Counted from the stretch's first letter, positions 24,701 through 33,574 are shown. The stretch: DNA of 64,000 nt from CTSoil-043 sp963821235 (GCA_963821235.1 CAWGCS010000001.1:2629467-2693466); one strand, 5' to 3'. The notes: generated from the sequence alone by a model not told the origin. Program-made: numbers and translations.

Positions 24701-25077
24701 GCCTCGGCCTCCTCACCGGCCTCGGCGTGGGCCCGGCCGGGATGAGCCGCCGCGTGGATCGCCTCGGTCGTCGCCAGCTCCTCGGCCACGATCTCGGCCG
24801 GCCGGTCCTCGCCGGCCCGGGACATCACCTCCACGAGGCGCCAGCGCTTGGTCCGCGAGAGCGGGCGCGATTCCTCGATCAGGACGGTGTCACCGACCTT
24901 CGCGGTGTTGAGCTCGTCGTGGGCGGCGAACTTCGTCGTCATCCGCACGACGCGCTTGTAGAGGGGGTGGCGCGTGAGGCGCTCGACGGAGACGACGATC
25001 GTCTTGTCCATCTTGTCGCTGACGACGCGTCCGACCTTCGTCTTGCGCTTGCCCTGCACGTGTGCTGCTCCTGCCAT
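24697..25077 (-). CDS. rpsQ: 30S ribosomal protein S17 with acidic tail
   Basis: The S17 OB domain is KTKVGRVVSDKMDKTIVVSVERLTRHPLYKRVVRMTTKFAAHDELNTAKVGDTVLIEESRPLSRTKRWRLVEV in overlapping short blocks. Beyond residue ~85 comes a ~40-residue Ala/Glu-rich tail (AEELATTEAIHAAAHPG...) not usual in S17. ATG 25077 is preceded by GTG 25080, either of which could be used. Confidence 0.96.
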   Translation of the reverse strand: MAGAAHVQGKRKTKVGRVVSDKMDKTIVVSVERLTRHPLYKRVVRMTTKFAAHDELNTAKVGDTVLIEESRPLSRTKRWRLVEVMSRAGEDRPAEIVAEELATTEAIHAAAHPGRAHAEAGEEAEA

Positions 25078-25087
25078 CACCGGCCCC

Positions 25088-25288
25088 CTATGCCGTCTTG
25101 CCGAGCTTGCGCTCGTGTTGGACGGTGAGGATCCGGGCGATCGTCCGGCGCGAGCCGGAGACCACGGTGTAGTCCTTCAGCTGGCGGGTGGCGAGCTCGA
25201 AGCGGGCCTGCCAAAGGTCCCGCTTGGCGTCGCGGAGCGCCTGCTCCAACTCCGCGTCCGTGAGGGCGCGGACCTTGTCGATCTCCAT
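25088..25288 (-). CDS. rpmC: 50S ribosomal protein L29
   Basis: L29 (66 residues) is a two-helix protein: VRALTDAELEQALRDAKRDLWQARFELATRQLKDYTVV and RRTIARILTVQHERKLG. ATG 25288 overlaps the rplP stop by one base (TGATG); a GTG directly before it at 25291 is possible. It sits at the tunnel exit on the ribosome. Confidence 0.97.
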   Translation of the reverse strand: MEIDKVRALTDAELEQALRDAKRDLWQARFELATRQLKDYTVVSGSRRTIARILTVQHERKLGKTA

Positions 25289-25707
25289 CACGCGCCCTCC
25301 TCCTCCTTGACGATGAACCGCGTGGCGACCGGCAGCTTGTGGGCGGCGAGGCGCATCGCCTCGACGGCCTGCTCACGGTCGACCCCGGCCATCTCGAAGA
25401 GGATCCGCCCCGGCCGGACGACGGCGACCCAGTGGTCCGGGGCGCCCTTGCCGGAGCCCATCCGGGTCTCCGCCGGCTTCTTCGTGGCCGGCTTGTCGGG
25501 GAAGATGCGGATCCAGATCTTGCCGCCGCGCTTGACCGAGCGGGTCATGGCCCGCCGGGCGGCCTCGATCTGGCGGCTGGTGACCCAGGCGGGCTCCAGG
25601 CTGACGAGCCCGTACTCCCCGAAGGAGACGGCCGTGCCGCCCTTCGCCATGCCGGACATCCGGCCGCGCATCACCTTGCGGTGCTTGACGCGGCGAGGCA
25701 TCAGCAT
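25288..25707 (-). CDS. rplP: 50S ribosomal protein L16
   Basis: The N-terminus MLMPRRVKHRKVMRGRM matches the typical MLMPKR start, so ATG 25707 is kept. Next come GGTAVSFGEYGLVSLEPAWVTSRQIEAARRAMTR, RGGKIWIRIFPDKPATKKPAETRMGSGKGAPDHWVAVVRPGRILFEM. The arginine that is hydroxylated in some bacteria lies in this last conserved stretch. 139 residues, normal. Confidence 0.98.
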   Translation of the reverse strand: MLMPRRVKHRKVMRGRMSGMAKGGTAVSFGEYGLVSLEPAWVTSRQIEAARRAMTRSVKRGGKIWIRIFPDKPATKKPAETRMGSGKGAPDHWVAVVRPGRILFEMAGVDREQAVEAMRLAAHKLPVATRFIVKEEEGA

Positions 25708-25711
25708 CGCA

Positions 25712-26398
25712 TCAGACTCCCTGGGCGGCGGCCGGCGCGGCCACGGGGGCCGCGGGCCGGGCGGCCCGCTGGTCGGGGACGTCGCCCCGGTAGATCCAGA
25801 CCTTCACGCCGATCGCGCCGTAGGTCGTCCGGGAGAGCACGTAGCCGTAGCTGATGTCGGCGCGCAGGGTGCCGAGGGGGATGCGGCCTTCGCGGTCCCA
25901 CTCGCGGCGGGCCATCTCCGAGCCGCCGAGGCGGCCGGCGACGGCGATCTTCACGCCCTTCGCGCCCGCCTTCATCGTCCGCTGGATGCCCTGCTTCATG
26001 GCCTTCCGGAAGGCGATCCGGCGAGCCAGCTGCTGGGCGATGTTCATGGCCACGAGGTGGGCGTCGAGCTCGGGCTGGCGGATCTCCTTGATCTCCAGCT
26101 TGACCTTGCGCGGCTTGGTGAGGTCGCCGATCTGCTTGCGCAGGACCTCGACGTTGGCACCGCCCTTGCCGATGACGATCCCGGGCTTCGCGGTGTGGAT
26201 CGAGACGGTGACGTAGTTGATGCCGCGCTCGATCTCCACGCCGCTCACGCTGGCGTTGGCGAGCCGCCGCTCGATGAGGCGGCGGATCGCGAGGTCCTCC
26301 TTGAGGAGCGAGGTGTACTCCTTGTCGGCGTACCACTTCGCGGTCCAGGTGCGGGTGGTCCCCAGGCGGAAGCCATAGGGGTGGACCTTGTGTCCCAT
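25712..26398 (-). CDS. rpsC: 30S ribosomal protein S3
   Basis: S3 (228 residues): MGHKVHPYGFRLGTTRTWTAKWY start, KH domain with HTAKPGIVIGKGGANVEVLRKQ (GXXG loop intact), and the C-terminal domain AGAKGVKIAVAGRLGGSEMARREWDREGRIPLGTLRADI. The end is Ala/Pro-rich and disordered (AARPAAPVAAPAAAQG). ATG follows the rplV stop directly without a gap. Confidence 0.98.
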   Translation of the reverse strand: MGHKVHPYGFRLGTTRTWTAKWYADKEYTSLLKEDLAIRRLIERRLANASVSGVEIERGINYVTVSIHTAKPGIVIGKGGANVEVLRKQIGDLTKPRKVKLEIKEIRQPELDAHLVAMNIAQQLARRIAFRKAMKQGIQRTMKAGAKGVKIAVAGRLGGSEMARREWDREGRIPLGTLRADISYGYVLSRTTYGAIGVKVWIYRGDVPDQRAARPAAPVAAPAAAQGV

Positions 26399-26737
26399 CT
26401 AGGCCTCCTTGTCTTCGAGGACGATCGTGATGTGGGTCATGGGCTTGTGGATCGGGAACGCCCGGCCCTGCGCCCGCGGCTTCCAGCGCTTCATCGTCGG
26501 CCCCTCGTTGGCGAGGGCCTCCACGATGACCAGGCTGTCGGCCGGGAGGTTGTGGTTGTTCTCCGCGTTGGCGGTCGCGCTGGCCAGGACGCGGGCGACG
26601 TCGCGCGCGGCCGACTGGGGCATGAACCGCAGGATCGCGGCGGCGTCCTCGGCGCGCCGGCCACGAATGGCCCGGACGACGAGATCGGCCTTGCGGGTGG
26701 ACCCGCGGAGGTACTTGGCGGTGGCGGAAACGCGCAC
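26399..26737 (-). CDS. rplV: 50S ribosomal protein L22
   Basis: L22 (112 residues): VSATAKYLRGSTRKADLVVRAIRG, ANAENNHNLPADSLVIVEALANEGPTMKRWKPRAQGRA with the beta-hairpin that lines the exit tunnel, then KPMTHITIVLED. GTG 26737 is the start. No deletion of the macrolide-relevant hairpin tip is visible. Confidence 0.98.
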   Translation of the reverse strand: MRVSATAKYLRGSTRKADLVVRAIRGRRAEDAAAILRFMPQSAARDVARVLASATANAENNHNLPADSLVIVEALANEGPTMKRWKPRAQGRAFPIHKPMTHITIVLEDKEA

Positions 26738-26746
26738 GATCCAGCC

Positions 26747-27031
26747 CTACCTGAGCGCCGAGGAGCGGTCGGTCTTCTTCTCGTGCCCGCGGAAGGTGCG
26801 GGTGGGAGCGAACTCCCCGAAGCGATGACCGACCATGTTCTCGGTGACGAAGACGGGCACGTGCTTGCGCCCGTTGTAGACGGCGACGGTATGCCCGATG
26901 AAGTCGGGGAAGACGACGGACGCCCGCGACCAGGTCTTGACGACCTTGCGCTCGCTCCGCTTGTTCATCTCCTGGACGCGGCCGAGGAGCCGCGCCTCGA
27001 CGTACGGTCCCTTCTTGACCGAACGCGACAT
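26747..27031 (-). CDS. rpsS: 30S ribosomal protein S19
   Basis: S19 (94 residues): MSRSVKKGPYVEARLLGRVQEMN, KTWSRASVVFPDFIGHTVAVYNGRKHVPVFVTENMVGHRFGEFAPTRTFRGH. All conserved; it forms the head bridge with S13. It follows rplB by 15 bases. Confidence 0.98.
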   Translation of the reverse strand: MSRSVKKGPYVEARLLGRVQEMNKRSERKVVKTWSRASVVFPDFIGHTVAVYNGRKHVPVFVTENMVGHRFGEFAPTRTFRGHEKKTDRSSALR

Positions 27032-27046
27032 GCTCCGGTTCCTCCG

Positions 27047-27877
27047 TTACGACTTGCGGTGCCGCGACCGGACGATCAGCCGGTTCGGCTTCTTGCCCTT
27101 CGCGGTGCGATAGCCCATGGCGGGCTTGCCCCACGGGGTCTTGGGCGGCATGCCCGTCGGCGACTTGCCCTCGCCACCGCCGTGCGGATGGTCCCGCGGC
27201 GTCATCGCGACGCCCCGGGTCTCCGGGCGCAGGCCCATGTGGCGGGCCCGACCGGCCTTGCCGAGGCTCTGGTTCTCGTGGTCCAGGTTGGAGACCTGGC
27301 CGACCGTGGCCATGCAGCGGAGCGGGACCCGACGCATCTCCCCGGAGGGGAGGCGGATCGTGGCGTACTCGCCCTCCTTGGCCAGGAGCTGGGCGCTCCC
27401 GCCGGCGGAGCGGACGATCTGCCCGCCCTTGCCCGGCACGAGCTCGATGTTGTGGACCGTCGTGCCGAGGGGGATGCTCGCCAGCGGCAGGGCGTTCCCC
27501 ACCCGCGCCTCGGCATCGGGACCGGCGACGACGACGTCGCCGACCTTGAGGCCGTGCGGGAGGAGCATGTAGCGCTTCTCGCCGTCCCGGTAGTGGAGCA
27601 GGCCGATGCGGGCCGAGCGGTTGGGGTCGTACTCGACGGTCGCGATGCGGGCCGGGACGCCCAGCTTGTCGCGTTTGAAGTCGATGATCCGGTAGTGGCG
27701 CTTCTCGCCGCCGCCGCGGTGGCGGACGGTGAGACGGCCCTGGTTGTTGCGGCCCGAGCCGCGCTTGAGCGGCTCGAGGAGCGGCTTGTAGGGTTCGCGG
27801 GTCGTGACCTCCTCGAAGGTCGAGCGGGTCATGAACCGCCGGCCGGCCGAGGTGGGCTTGTAGCTGCGGAGCGGCAT
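27047..27877 (-). CDS. rplB: 50S ribosomal protein L2
   Basis: ATG 27877 gives MPLRSYKPTSAGRRFM, the family start. The RNA-binding core has GRNNQGRLTVRHRGGGEKRHYRIIDFKR and the peptidyl-transferase-proximal segment MTPRDHPHGGGEGKSPTG with the conserved histidine. 276 residues, normal. An open frame continues upstream but is not L2-like. Confidence 0.98.
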   Translation of the reverse strand: MPLRSYKPTSAGRRFMTRSTFEEVTTREPYKPLLEPLKRGSGRNNQGRLTVRHRGGGEKRHYRIIDFKRDKLGVPARIATVEYDPNRSARIGLLHYRDGEKRYMLLPHGLKVGDVVVAGPDAEARVGNALPLASIPLGTTVHNIELVPGKGGQIVRSAGGSAQLLAKEGEYATIRLPSGEMRRVPLRCMATVGQVSNLDHENQSLGKAGRARHMGLRPETRGVAMTPRDHPHGGGEGKSPTGMPPKTPWGKPAMGYRTAKGKKPNRLIVRSRHRKS

Positions 27878-27879
27878 CG

Positions 27880-28182
27880 CTACACCCCCTCGAAGAATTC
27901 GATCTTCTGGCCGGCGGCGAGCGTGACGATCGCCTTGCGCCAGGGCGTGGTCCAACCGGTGATGCGACCGCGCTTCGTTCCGCGGCGCTTCTCCTTGGCC
28001 TTCGTCGTGAGGACGTTGACCTTGGTGACCTGGACCTTGAAGAGCTCCTCCACGGCCGCCTTGACCTGGATCTTGGAGGCGTCGCCGTGGACCTCGAACG
28101 TGTACTTGCCGCGGCCGGACACGTCCATCGACTTCTCGCTGATGATCGGCCGGACGATGACGTCGTGGGCGGTGAGCGTCAC
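27880..28182 (-). CDS. rplW: 50S ribosomal protein L23
   Basis: L23 (100 residues): TAHDVIVRPIISEKSMDVSGRGKYTFEVH, KIQVKAAVEELFKVQVTKVNVLTTKAKEKRRG. It is the docking site for trigger factor and SRP at the exit tunnel. Two bases separate its stop from the rplB start, and its start overlaps the rplD stop. Confidence 0.97.
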   Translation of the reverse strand: MTLTAHDVIVRPIISEKSMDVSGRGKYTFEVHGDASKIQVKAAVEELFKVQVTKVNVLTTKAKEKRRGTKRGRITGWTTPWRKAIVTLAAGQKIEFFEGV

Positions 28183-28802
28183 GCGTACACCTCCTCGAGG
28201 CGGGCGAGCGCGGGCTGCTCGATGACGACGGTGTCGGCCTTCAGGAGGTCGACGATGTTCAGGGAGTCGGCCAGGAGGATCTCGACCCCGGGCAGGTTGC
28301 GGGCCGAGAGGTCGAGCTTCTCGTCGCGCCCGGGGGCGACAATCAGCACGCGGCCGCCGGCCTCGAGGTTCGCCAGCACGACCACCAGGTCCTTCGTCCG
28401 GACCTGCTCGAGGGCGAAGGCGTCGAGGATCTTGATGGCGCCGTCGGCGAGCTTGGCGGTCAGGGCGCCACGGAGGGCGAGCCGCTTCATGCGCCGAGGC
28501 AGGCGCTGGGCGTAGGAGCGCGGGTGCGGGCCGAAGACGACGCCGCCGCCCGCGTAATGCGGCGCGGTGCGCGATCCCTGGCGGGCGCGGCCGGTCCCCT
28601 TCTGGCGGTACGGCTTCTTGCCGCCGCCGCGGACGTCGCCGCGGGTCTTGGTGTCGTGCGTGCCGAGGTGACGGCCGGCGAGCTGGGCGGTCACCGCCTG
28701 GTGCATCACCGTCGCGTTCACGGGAGCCGCGAAGAGCTCGTCGCTGAGGTCGACGGTCCCGATCGCGTCGCCGGTGCGGGCGTACAGGGTGGTCTGGGGC
28801 AT
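28179..28802 (-). CDS. rplD: 50S ribosomal protein L4
   Basis: L4 (207 residues): VHQAV-type motif VMHQAVTAQLAGRHLGTHDTKTRGDVRGGGKKPYRQKGTGRARQGSRTAPHYAGGGVVFGPHPRSY in consecutive blocks; this loop reaches into the exit tunnel. In E. coli L4 represses the S10 operon; no leader of that kind is recognisable because tuf is directly upstream of rpsJ here. Confidence 0.97.
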   Translation of the reverse strand: MPQTTLYARTGDAIGTVDLSDELFAAPVNATVMHQAVTAQLAGRHLGTHDTKTRGDVRGGGKKPYRQKGTGRARQGSRTAPHYAGGGVVFGPHPRSYAQRLPRRMKRLALRGALTAKLADGAIKILDAFALEQVRTKDLVVVLANLEAGGRVLIVAPGRDEKLDLSARNLPGVEILLADSLNIVDLLKADTVVIEQPALARLEEVYA

Positions 28803-28804
28803 CG

Positions 28805-29413
28805 TCAGGCCTTCTTCACCAGGACGAGCGCGTTCGGGGCCCCGGGGACGGAACCCCTCACGAGGAGGAGGTTCCGGTCGGGATCAGTGCGCACGACCTG
28901 CAGCTTCTTGACGGTGACGCGCTCGTCACCCATGTGACCGGCCATCCGGCTTCCCCGGTAGACGCGGCCGGGCGTGGTGCCCGGGCCGATGGAGCCCGGC
29001 TCGCGATGGTGGTCGGAGCCGTGCGTCTTGGGGCCGCGGTGGAAGTTGTGGCGCTTGATCGTCCCGGCGAAGCCCTTGCCCTTCGACGTTCCCGTGACGT
29101 GGATGACGTCGCCGGGCGCGAAGAAGCTGACGTCGAGCGTCTGGCCGACCTCGTAGGCCGCCAGGTCGTCCACCCGGAACTCGCGGATGACCGCGACCTT
29201 GGGCAGATTCGCCAGCTGGCCCGCCTCGGGCCTGGAGAGCTTCCTGCCGGGCTCGGTGCCGAGCTGGACGGCGGTGTAGCCGTCCCGCTCCGGCGTGCGA
29301 AGGCGGGTCACCGTGTTCGGCTGGATGGCCACGACGCTGACCGGGATCATCGTCCCGTCGCCCTGGAAGACCTGGGTCATGCCGACCTTGCGGCCGATCA
29401 ATCCGATGCTCAT
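28805..29413 (-). CDS. rplC: 50S ribosomal protein L3
   Basis: L3 (202 residues): IGLIGRKVGMTQVFQGDGTMIPVSVV, VTGTSKGKGFAGTIKRHNFHRGPKTHGSDHHREPGSIG, RVYRGSRMAGHMGDERVTVKKL. The glutamine that is methylated in E. coli corresponds to the position after the GSIG loop. It follows rpsJ by seven bases. Confidence 0.98.
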   Translation of the reverse strand: MSIGLIGRKVGMTQVFQGDGTMIPVSVVAIQPNTVTRLRTPERDGYTAVQLGTEPGRKLSRPEAGQLANLPKVAVIREFRVDDLAAYEVGQTLDVSFFAPGDVIHVTGTSKGKGFAGTIKRHNFHRGPKTHGSDHHREPGSIGPGTTPGRVYRGSRMAGHMGDERVTVKKLQVVRTDPDRNLLLVRGSVPGAPNALVLVKKA

Positions 29414-29420
29414 GGCCGCG

Positions 29421-29729
29421 TCACATCTTGATCTCGATGTCGACGCCCGCTGCCAGCGAGAGTCGCATCAGGGCGTCGACGGTCTTGGCCGACGGGTCGA
29501 GGATGTCGACGAGGCGCTTGTGGGTCCGGATCTCGAACTGCTCGCGGCTGTCCTTGTCGATGAAGGGCGACCGGAGGACGGTGAACTTCTCGATCCTGGT
29601 CGGGAGCGGGACGGGGCCGACGACGTCGGCGCCGGTCCGCTGGGCGGTCTCGACGATCTGGGCCGCCGACTGATCGAGCAGCCGGTGGTCGTAGGCCTTG
29701 AGGCGGATCCGGATCCGCTGCTTTGCCAT
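29421..29729 (-). CDS. rpsJ: 30S ribosomal protein S10 (NusE)
   Basis: ATG 29729 gives MAKQRIRIRLKAYDHRLLDQSA, canonical S10 of 102 residues; GADVVGPVPLPTRIEKFTVLRSPFIDKDSREQFEIRTHKRLVDI follows. S10 also serves in antitermination with NusB. The open frame upstream (18 codons) is the end of the tuf repeat read out of frame and is rejected. It lies seven bases after tuf copy 1. Confidence 0.98.
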   Translation of the reverse strand: MAKQRIRIRLKAYDHRLLDQSAAQIVETAQRTGADVVGPVPLPTRIEKFTVLRSPFIDKDSREQFEIRTHKRLVDILDPSAKTVDALMRLSLAAGVDIEIKM

Positions 29730-30932
29730 CTCGTCCCTACTCGGTGATGGCCACGATGGCCCCGGCGCCGACGGTCCGGCCACCCTCGCGGATGGCGAAG
29801 CGCTGGCCGACCTCGAGGGCGATCGGGGTGATGAGCTCGACGGTCATGTCGACGTTGTCGCCGGGCATGATCATCTCGGCGCCCTCGGGCAGGCCGATGG
29901 CCCCCGTCACGTCGGTCGTGCGGAGGTAGAACTGGGGCCGGTAGCCGTTGTAGAAGGGGGTGTGGCGGCCGCCCTCCTCCTTGGTCAGGACGTAGACGCG
30001 GGCGGTGAAGCGGGTGTGGGGCTTGACCGAGCCCACCTTGGCCAGGACCTGGCCGCGCTCGATGTCGTCGCGCTCGATGCCCCGCAGGAGGCAGCCCACG
30101 TTGTCGCCGGCGCGGCCCTCGTCGAGGAGCTTCTTGAACATCTCGACGCCGGTCACCACGACCTTGCGGGTGGGCCGGATGCCGACGATCTCGACCTCGT
30201 CGCCGACCTTGACGATGCCGCGCTCGATGCGGCCGGTGGCGACGGTGCCCCGGCCCTTGATCCCGAAGACGTCCTCGACGGGCATGAGGAAGGGCTTGTC
30301 GACGGGCCGCTCGGGGGTCGGGATGTAGGAGTCGACGGCGTCGAGCAGCTCCTGGATGCAGGCGTAGGCCGGGTCGTCGACCTTGTCGGAGGCCTCGAGG
30401 GCCTTCAGAGCCGAGCCGCGGATGACGGGGATGTCGTCGCCGGGGAACTGGTTCTTGGTGAGCAGCTCGCGGACCTCGAGCTCGACGAGGTCGAGCAGCT
30501 CGGGGTCGTCGACCGCGTCGACCTTGTTGAGGAAGACGACGATGTAGGGGACCTCGACCTGGCGGGCCAGGAGGATGTGCTCCCGGGTCTGGGGCATCGG
30601 GCCGTCGGTGGCGGCCACGACGAGGATCGCCCCGTCCATCTGGGCGGCGCCGGTGATCATGTTCTTGATGTAGTCGGCGTGGCCGGGGCAGTCGACGTGC
30701 GCGTAGTGGCGCGCGTCGGTCTGGTACTCGACGTGGGCGATCGCGATCGTGATCCCGCGCTCGCGCTCCTCGGGGGCGTTGTCGATCGAATCGAACGCGC
30801 GGTACTCGGAGCCGCCCTTGAGGGCGAGGTACTTCGTGATCGCCGCGGTCAGCGACGTCTTCCCGTGGTCGATGTGACCGATGGTGCCGATGTTGACGTG
30901 CGGCTTCGTCCGCTCGAACTTCTTCTTCGCCA
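29723..30932 (-). repeat. tuf direct repeat, copy 1 (about 1.2 kb)
   Basis: This segment matches 46150-47359 in the same orientation. It covers all of tuf plus ~14 bases downstream of it, including the Shine-Dalgarno/start junction shared by rpsJ and rpmG. The translated frames on both strands are identical between the copies, and line-by-line reading shows no difference, so the copies look identical, which suggests recent gene conversion. Confidence 0.9.
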
Positions 30933-30933
30933 T
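29737..30933 (-). CDS. tuf: Elongation factor Tu, copy 1
   Basis: EF-Tu (398 residues) carries GHIDHGKTSLTAA (P-loop), DCPGHADYIKNM (switch II) and NKVD, then domains II and III with RGTVATGRIERG and TGAIGLPEGAEMIMPGDNV. It delivers aminoacyl-tRNA to the ribosome. ATG 30933 starts this copy. It is placed after fusA in the str operon order and seven bases before rpsJ. The protein is identical to copy 2 at 46164-47360 except for the start codon used. Confidence 0.98.
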   Translation of the reverse strand: MAKKKFERTKPHVNIGTIGHIDHGKTSLTAAITKYLALKGGSEYRAFDSIDNAPEERERGITIAIAHVEYQTDARHYAHVDCPGHADYIKNMITGAAQMDGAILVVAATDGPMPQTREHILLARQVEVPYIVVFLNKVDAVDDPELLDLVELEVRELLTKNQFPGDDIPVIRGSALKALEASDKVDDPAYACIQELLDAVDSYIPTPERPVDKPFLMPVEDVFGIKGRGTVATGRIERGIVKVGDEVEIVGIRPTRKVVVTGVEMFKKLLDEGRAGDNVGCLLRGIERDDIERGQVLAKVGSVKPHTRFTARVYVLTKEEGGRHTPFYNGYRPQFYLRTTDVTGAIGLPEGAEMIMPGDNVDMTVELITPIALEVGQRFAIREGGRTVGAGAIVAITE

Positions 30934-31006
30934 CGTCGTCTGCGCTCCCTGGCTCCTCGCCGCGTCCGGGTCCCGGTGGGACGTCCGTCGCCGGCCTTCC
31001 CGCCTG

Positions 31007-33085
31007 CTAGACCCTGGACTTCTGGACGAGCTCCGCGGCGAGACTGCCGGGGACCTCGGCGTAATGGGACAGCTCCATCGAGTAGCTCGCCCGACCCTGG
31101 GTCATCGACCGCAGGTCCGTGGCGTACCCGAACATCTCCGCGAGGGGGACGAAGGCGCGGACGACCTGCGTCGTCCCGCGCGAATCGATCCCCTCGACCT
31201 GGCCGCGCCGGCTGTTCAAGTCGCCGATCACGTCGCCCATGAACTGCTCCGGCATCGTGACCTCGACCCGCATCATCGGCTCGAGGATCGCCGGGTCGGC
31301 CTTGTCGACGGCGTCCTTGACCGCCATGGAGGCGGCGATCTTGAACGCCATCTCGCTCGAGTCGACCTCGTGGTACGACCCGTCGAAGACCGTCGCCCGG
31401 ACGTCGACCATCGGGTACCCGGCGTAGACGCCCGTCTCCAGCGCCCCCCGGACCCCATGGTCGATCGCGCGCATGTACTCCTTCGGGATGACCCCGCCGA
31501 CGGTCTTGTCGACGAACTCGATCCCGGCCCCCTTGTCGAGCGGCTCCAGCCGCAGGACGACGTGGCCGTACTGGCCCTTGCCGCCCGTCTGGCGGACGAA
31601 CCGTCCGTTGCCCTCCGCCCGGCGGCGGATCGTCTCCCGGTAGGAGACCTGGGGCTTGCCGATGTTGGCCACGACCTTGAACTCGCGGACCATGCGGTCG
31701 ACGAGCACGTCGAGGTGCAGCTCGCCCATCCCGGCGATGAGCGTCTCGCCGCTCTCCTCGTCCGTCTTGACGCGGAAGGTCGGGTCCTCCTCGGCCAGGC
31801 GCTGGAGGGCGAGGCCCATCTTGTCCTGGTCGAGCTTCGTCTTGGGCTCGATCTTGACCTCGATCACCGGCTCGGGGAAGGTCATCGACTCGAGGATGAC
31901 CGGGTGGGCCGGGTCGGCCAGGGTGTCCCCGGTGTAGGTCTCCTTGAGGCCGACCGCCGCGGCGATGTCGCCGGCGTAGACCTCCTCGATCTCCTCCCGG
32001 TGGTTGGCGTGCATCTGGAGGATGCGCCCGATGCGCTCCTTGCGTCCCTTCGACGAGTTGAGAATGTAGGAGCCCGACTTGAGGGTCCCGGAGTAGACCC
32101 GGAAGAAGGCGAGCTTGCCGACGAAGGGGTCGGCGGCGATCTTGAAGGCGAGCGCGCTGAACGGCTCGCCGTCGTCGACCGTGCGGAGGACCTCGGCGTG
32201 GGTGACCGGGTGCTCGCCGATGACCGGGGGGACGTCGAGCGGCGACGGGAGGTAGGCCACCACCGCGTCGAGCATCGGCTGGATGCCCTTGTTCTTGAGG
32301 GCCGAGCCGGTCAGGACGGGGACGATCCGGTACTGCAGCGTGCCGAGCCGCAGCCCGTGCACCAGCTCCTCCTCGGTCAGCTCCTCGCCCTCGAGGTACT
32401 TGTGCATGAGGGCGTCGTCCATCTCGGCGACGGCCTCGACGAGCTTCTCGCGGTGCTTGCGAGCTTCGACGAGCAGGTGGGCGGGGATCTCGGCGATCTC
32501 GATCTCGGAGCCCAGGTCCTCGTCCCGGTAGAGGATCGCCTCCATCCGGACGAGGTCGACCACGCCCCTGAAGGCGTCCTCGGACCCGATCGGGATCTGG
32601 ACGGGCACGGCGTTGGCGCCGAGGCGATCCTCGATCATCCCGACACAGCGCCAGAAATCGGCGCCGGTCCGATCGAGCTTGTTGATGAAGCAGATGCGGG
32701 GCACCCGGTAGCGATCGGCCTGGCGCCAGACCGTCTCCGACTGCGGCTCGACCCCGGCGACCCCGTCGAAGACGACCACGGCGCCGTCGAGGACGCGAAG
32801 GCTCCGCTCGACTTCGACCGTGAAGTCCACGTGCCCGGGCGTATCGATGATGTTGATGCGATGGTCGTCCCAGAAGCAGGTCGTCGCCGCGGCCGTGATG
32901 GTGATGCCCCGCTCCTGCTCCTGGGGCATCCAATCCATCGTGGCCGCGCCCTCGTGGACCTCGCCAAGCTTGTAGATCTTCTTCGTGTAGAAGAGGATCC
33001 GCTCGGTGACGGTCGTCTTGCCGGCATCGATGTGGGCGATGACCCCGATGTTCCGGGTACGGGCGAGGGAGACCTGGCGGGCCAT
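31007..33085 (-). CDS. fusA: Elongation factor G
   Basis: EF-G (692 residues): GVIAHIDAGKTTVTERILFYT, DTPGHVDFTVEVERSLRVLDGAV and NKLDRTGADF in the G domain; domain IV and V with GVIPKEYMRAIDHGV and MFGYATDLRSMTQGRASYSME at the C-terminus. It drives translocation. Order rpsL-rpsG-fusA-tuf is the classical str operon. 73 bases of GC-rich spacer separate it from tuf; nothing else is seen there except a GGGAG before the tuf ATG. Confidence 0.98.
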   Translation of the reverse strand: MARQVSLARTRNIGVIAHIDAGKTTVTERILFYTKKIYKLGEVHEGAATMDWMPQEQERGITITAAATTCFWDDHRINIIDTPGHVDFTVEVERSLRVLDGAVVVFDGVAGVEPQSETVWRQADRYRVPRICFINKLDRTGADFWRCVGMIEDRLGANAVPVQIPIGSEDAFRGVVDLVRMEAILYRDEDLGSEIEIAEIPAHLLVEARKHREKLVEAVAEMDDALMHKYLEGEELTEEELVHGLRLGTLQYRIVPVLTGSALKNKGIQPMLDAVVAYLPSPLDVPPVIGEHPVTHAEVLRTVDDGEPFSALAFKIAADPFVGKLAFFRVYSGTLKSGSYILNSSKGRKERIGRILQMHANHREEIEEVYAGDIAAAVGLKETYTGDTLADPAHPVILESMTFPEPVIEVKIEPKTKLDQDKMGLALQRLAEEDPTFRVKTDEESGETLIAGMGELHLDVLVDRMVREFKVVANIGKPQVSYRETIRRRAEGNGRFVRQTGGKGQYGHVVLRLEPLDKGAGIEFVDKTVGGVIPKEYMRAIDHGVRGALETGVYAGYPMVDVRATVFDGSYHEVDSSEMAFKIAASMAVKDAVDKADPAILEPMMRVEVTMPEQFMGDVIGDLNSRRGQVEGIDSRGTTQVVRAFVPLAEMFGYATDLRSMTQGRASYSMELSHYAEVPGSLAAELVQKSRV

Positions 33086-33101
33086 CAGGGACGCTCTTCG
33101 C

Positions 33102-33569
33102 CTACCATTTGAAGTGGCTGAAGGCCTTGTTCGCGTCGGCCATCTTGTGGGTGTCCTCGCGTCGCTTGACGGCGGCGCCCAGCCCGTTCGACGCGTCGAC
33201 GAACTCGGCCGCGAGCTTCTCGCTCATGCTCTTGCCGCTGCGCTTGCGGGCGGCCTGGACGAGCCAGCGAACGCCGAGGGAGAGGCGGCGATCGCCGCGG
33301 ATCTCGACCGGGACCTGGTAGGTGGCGCCGCCGACGCGGCGGGGCTTCACCTCGATGATCGGCGTCGCATTGCGGAGCGCGGACTCGAGGACCTCGAGTC
33401 CCGGGCGCTTCGCCTGGGCCTCGGCACGGGCGAGCGCCTGGCGCAGGATGCGGTTGGCGAGGTTCCGCTTGCCGTCGGTCATGAGCTTCGCCGAGATGCG
33501 GGCCGTCGTCCGGTTGGCCGGCGTCGACTCGTACTTGGCCTTGCGGGGGATGCTGGCGCGGCGCGGCAT
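33102..33569 (-). CDS. rpsG: 30S ribosomal protein S7
   Basis: ATG 33569 gives MPRRASIPRKAKYES. S7 (155 residues) has LMTDGKRNLANRILRQALARAE, NATPIIEVKPRRVGGATYQVPVEI, LVQAARKRSGKSMSEKLAAEF and AVKRREDTHKMADANKAFSHFKW. It organises the 3' domain of 16S rRNA; in E. coli it represses the str operon. The frame is open upstream over rpsL but that is a shadow. Confidence 0.98.
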   Translation of the reverse strand: MPRRASIPRKAKYESTPANRTTARISAKLMTDGKRNLANRILRQALARAEAQAKRPGLEVLESALRNATPIIEVKPRRVGGATYQVPVEIRGDRRLSLGVRWLVQAARKRSGKSMSEKLAAEFVDASNGLGAAVKRREDTHKMADANKAFSHFKW

Positions 33570-33574
33570 GGTCC

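Noticed and set aside
24974..28225. Plus-strand open frame of over 1000 codons across the S10 operon
   Set aside because: It is a shadow of rpsQ to rplB; low-complexity Asp/Arg/Gly composition and no family similarity.
29421..29783. N-terminal extension of S10 (MAGPSAPGPSWPSPSRDE...) and the same one on L33 at 45989-46210
   Set aside because: Both extensions are the same out-of-frame reading of the tuf 3' end, duplicated with the tuf repeat. The family starts at MAKQ and MARA respectively.
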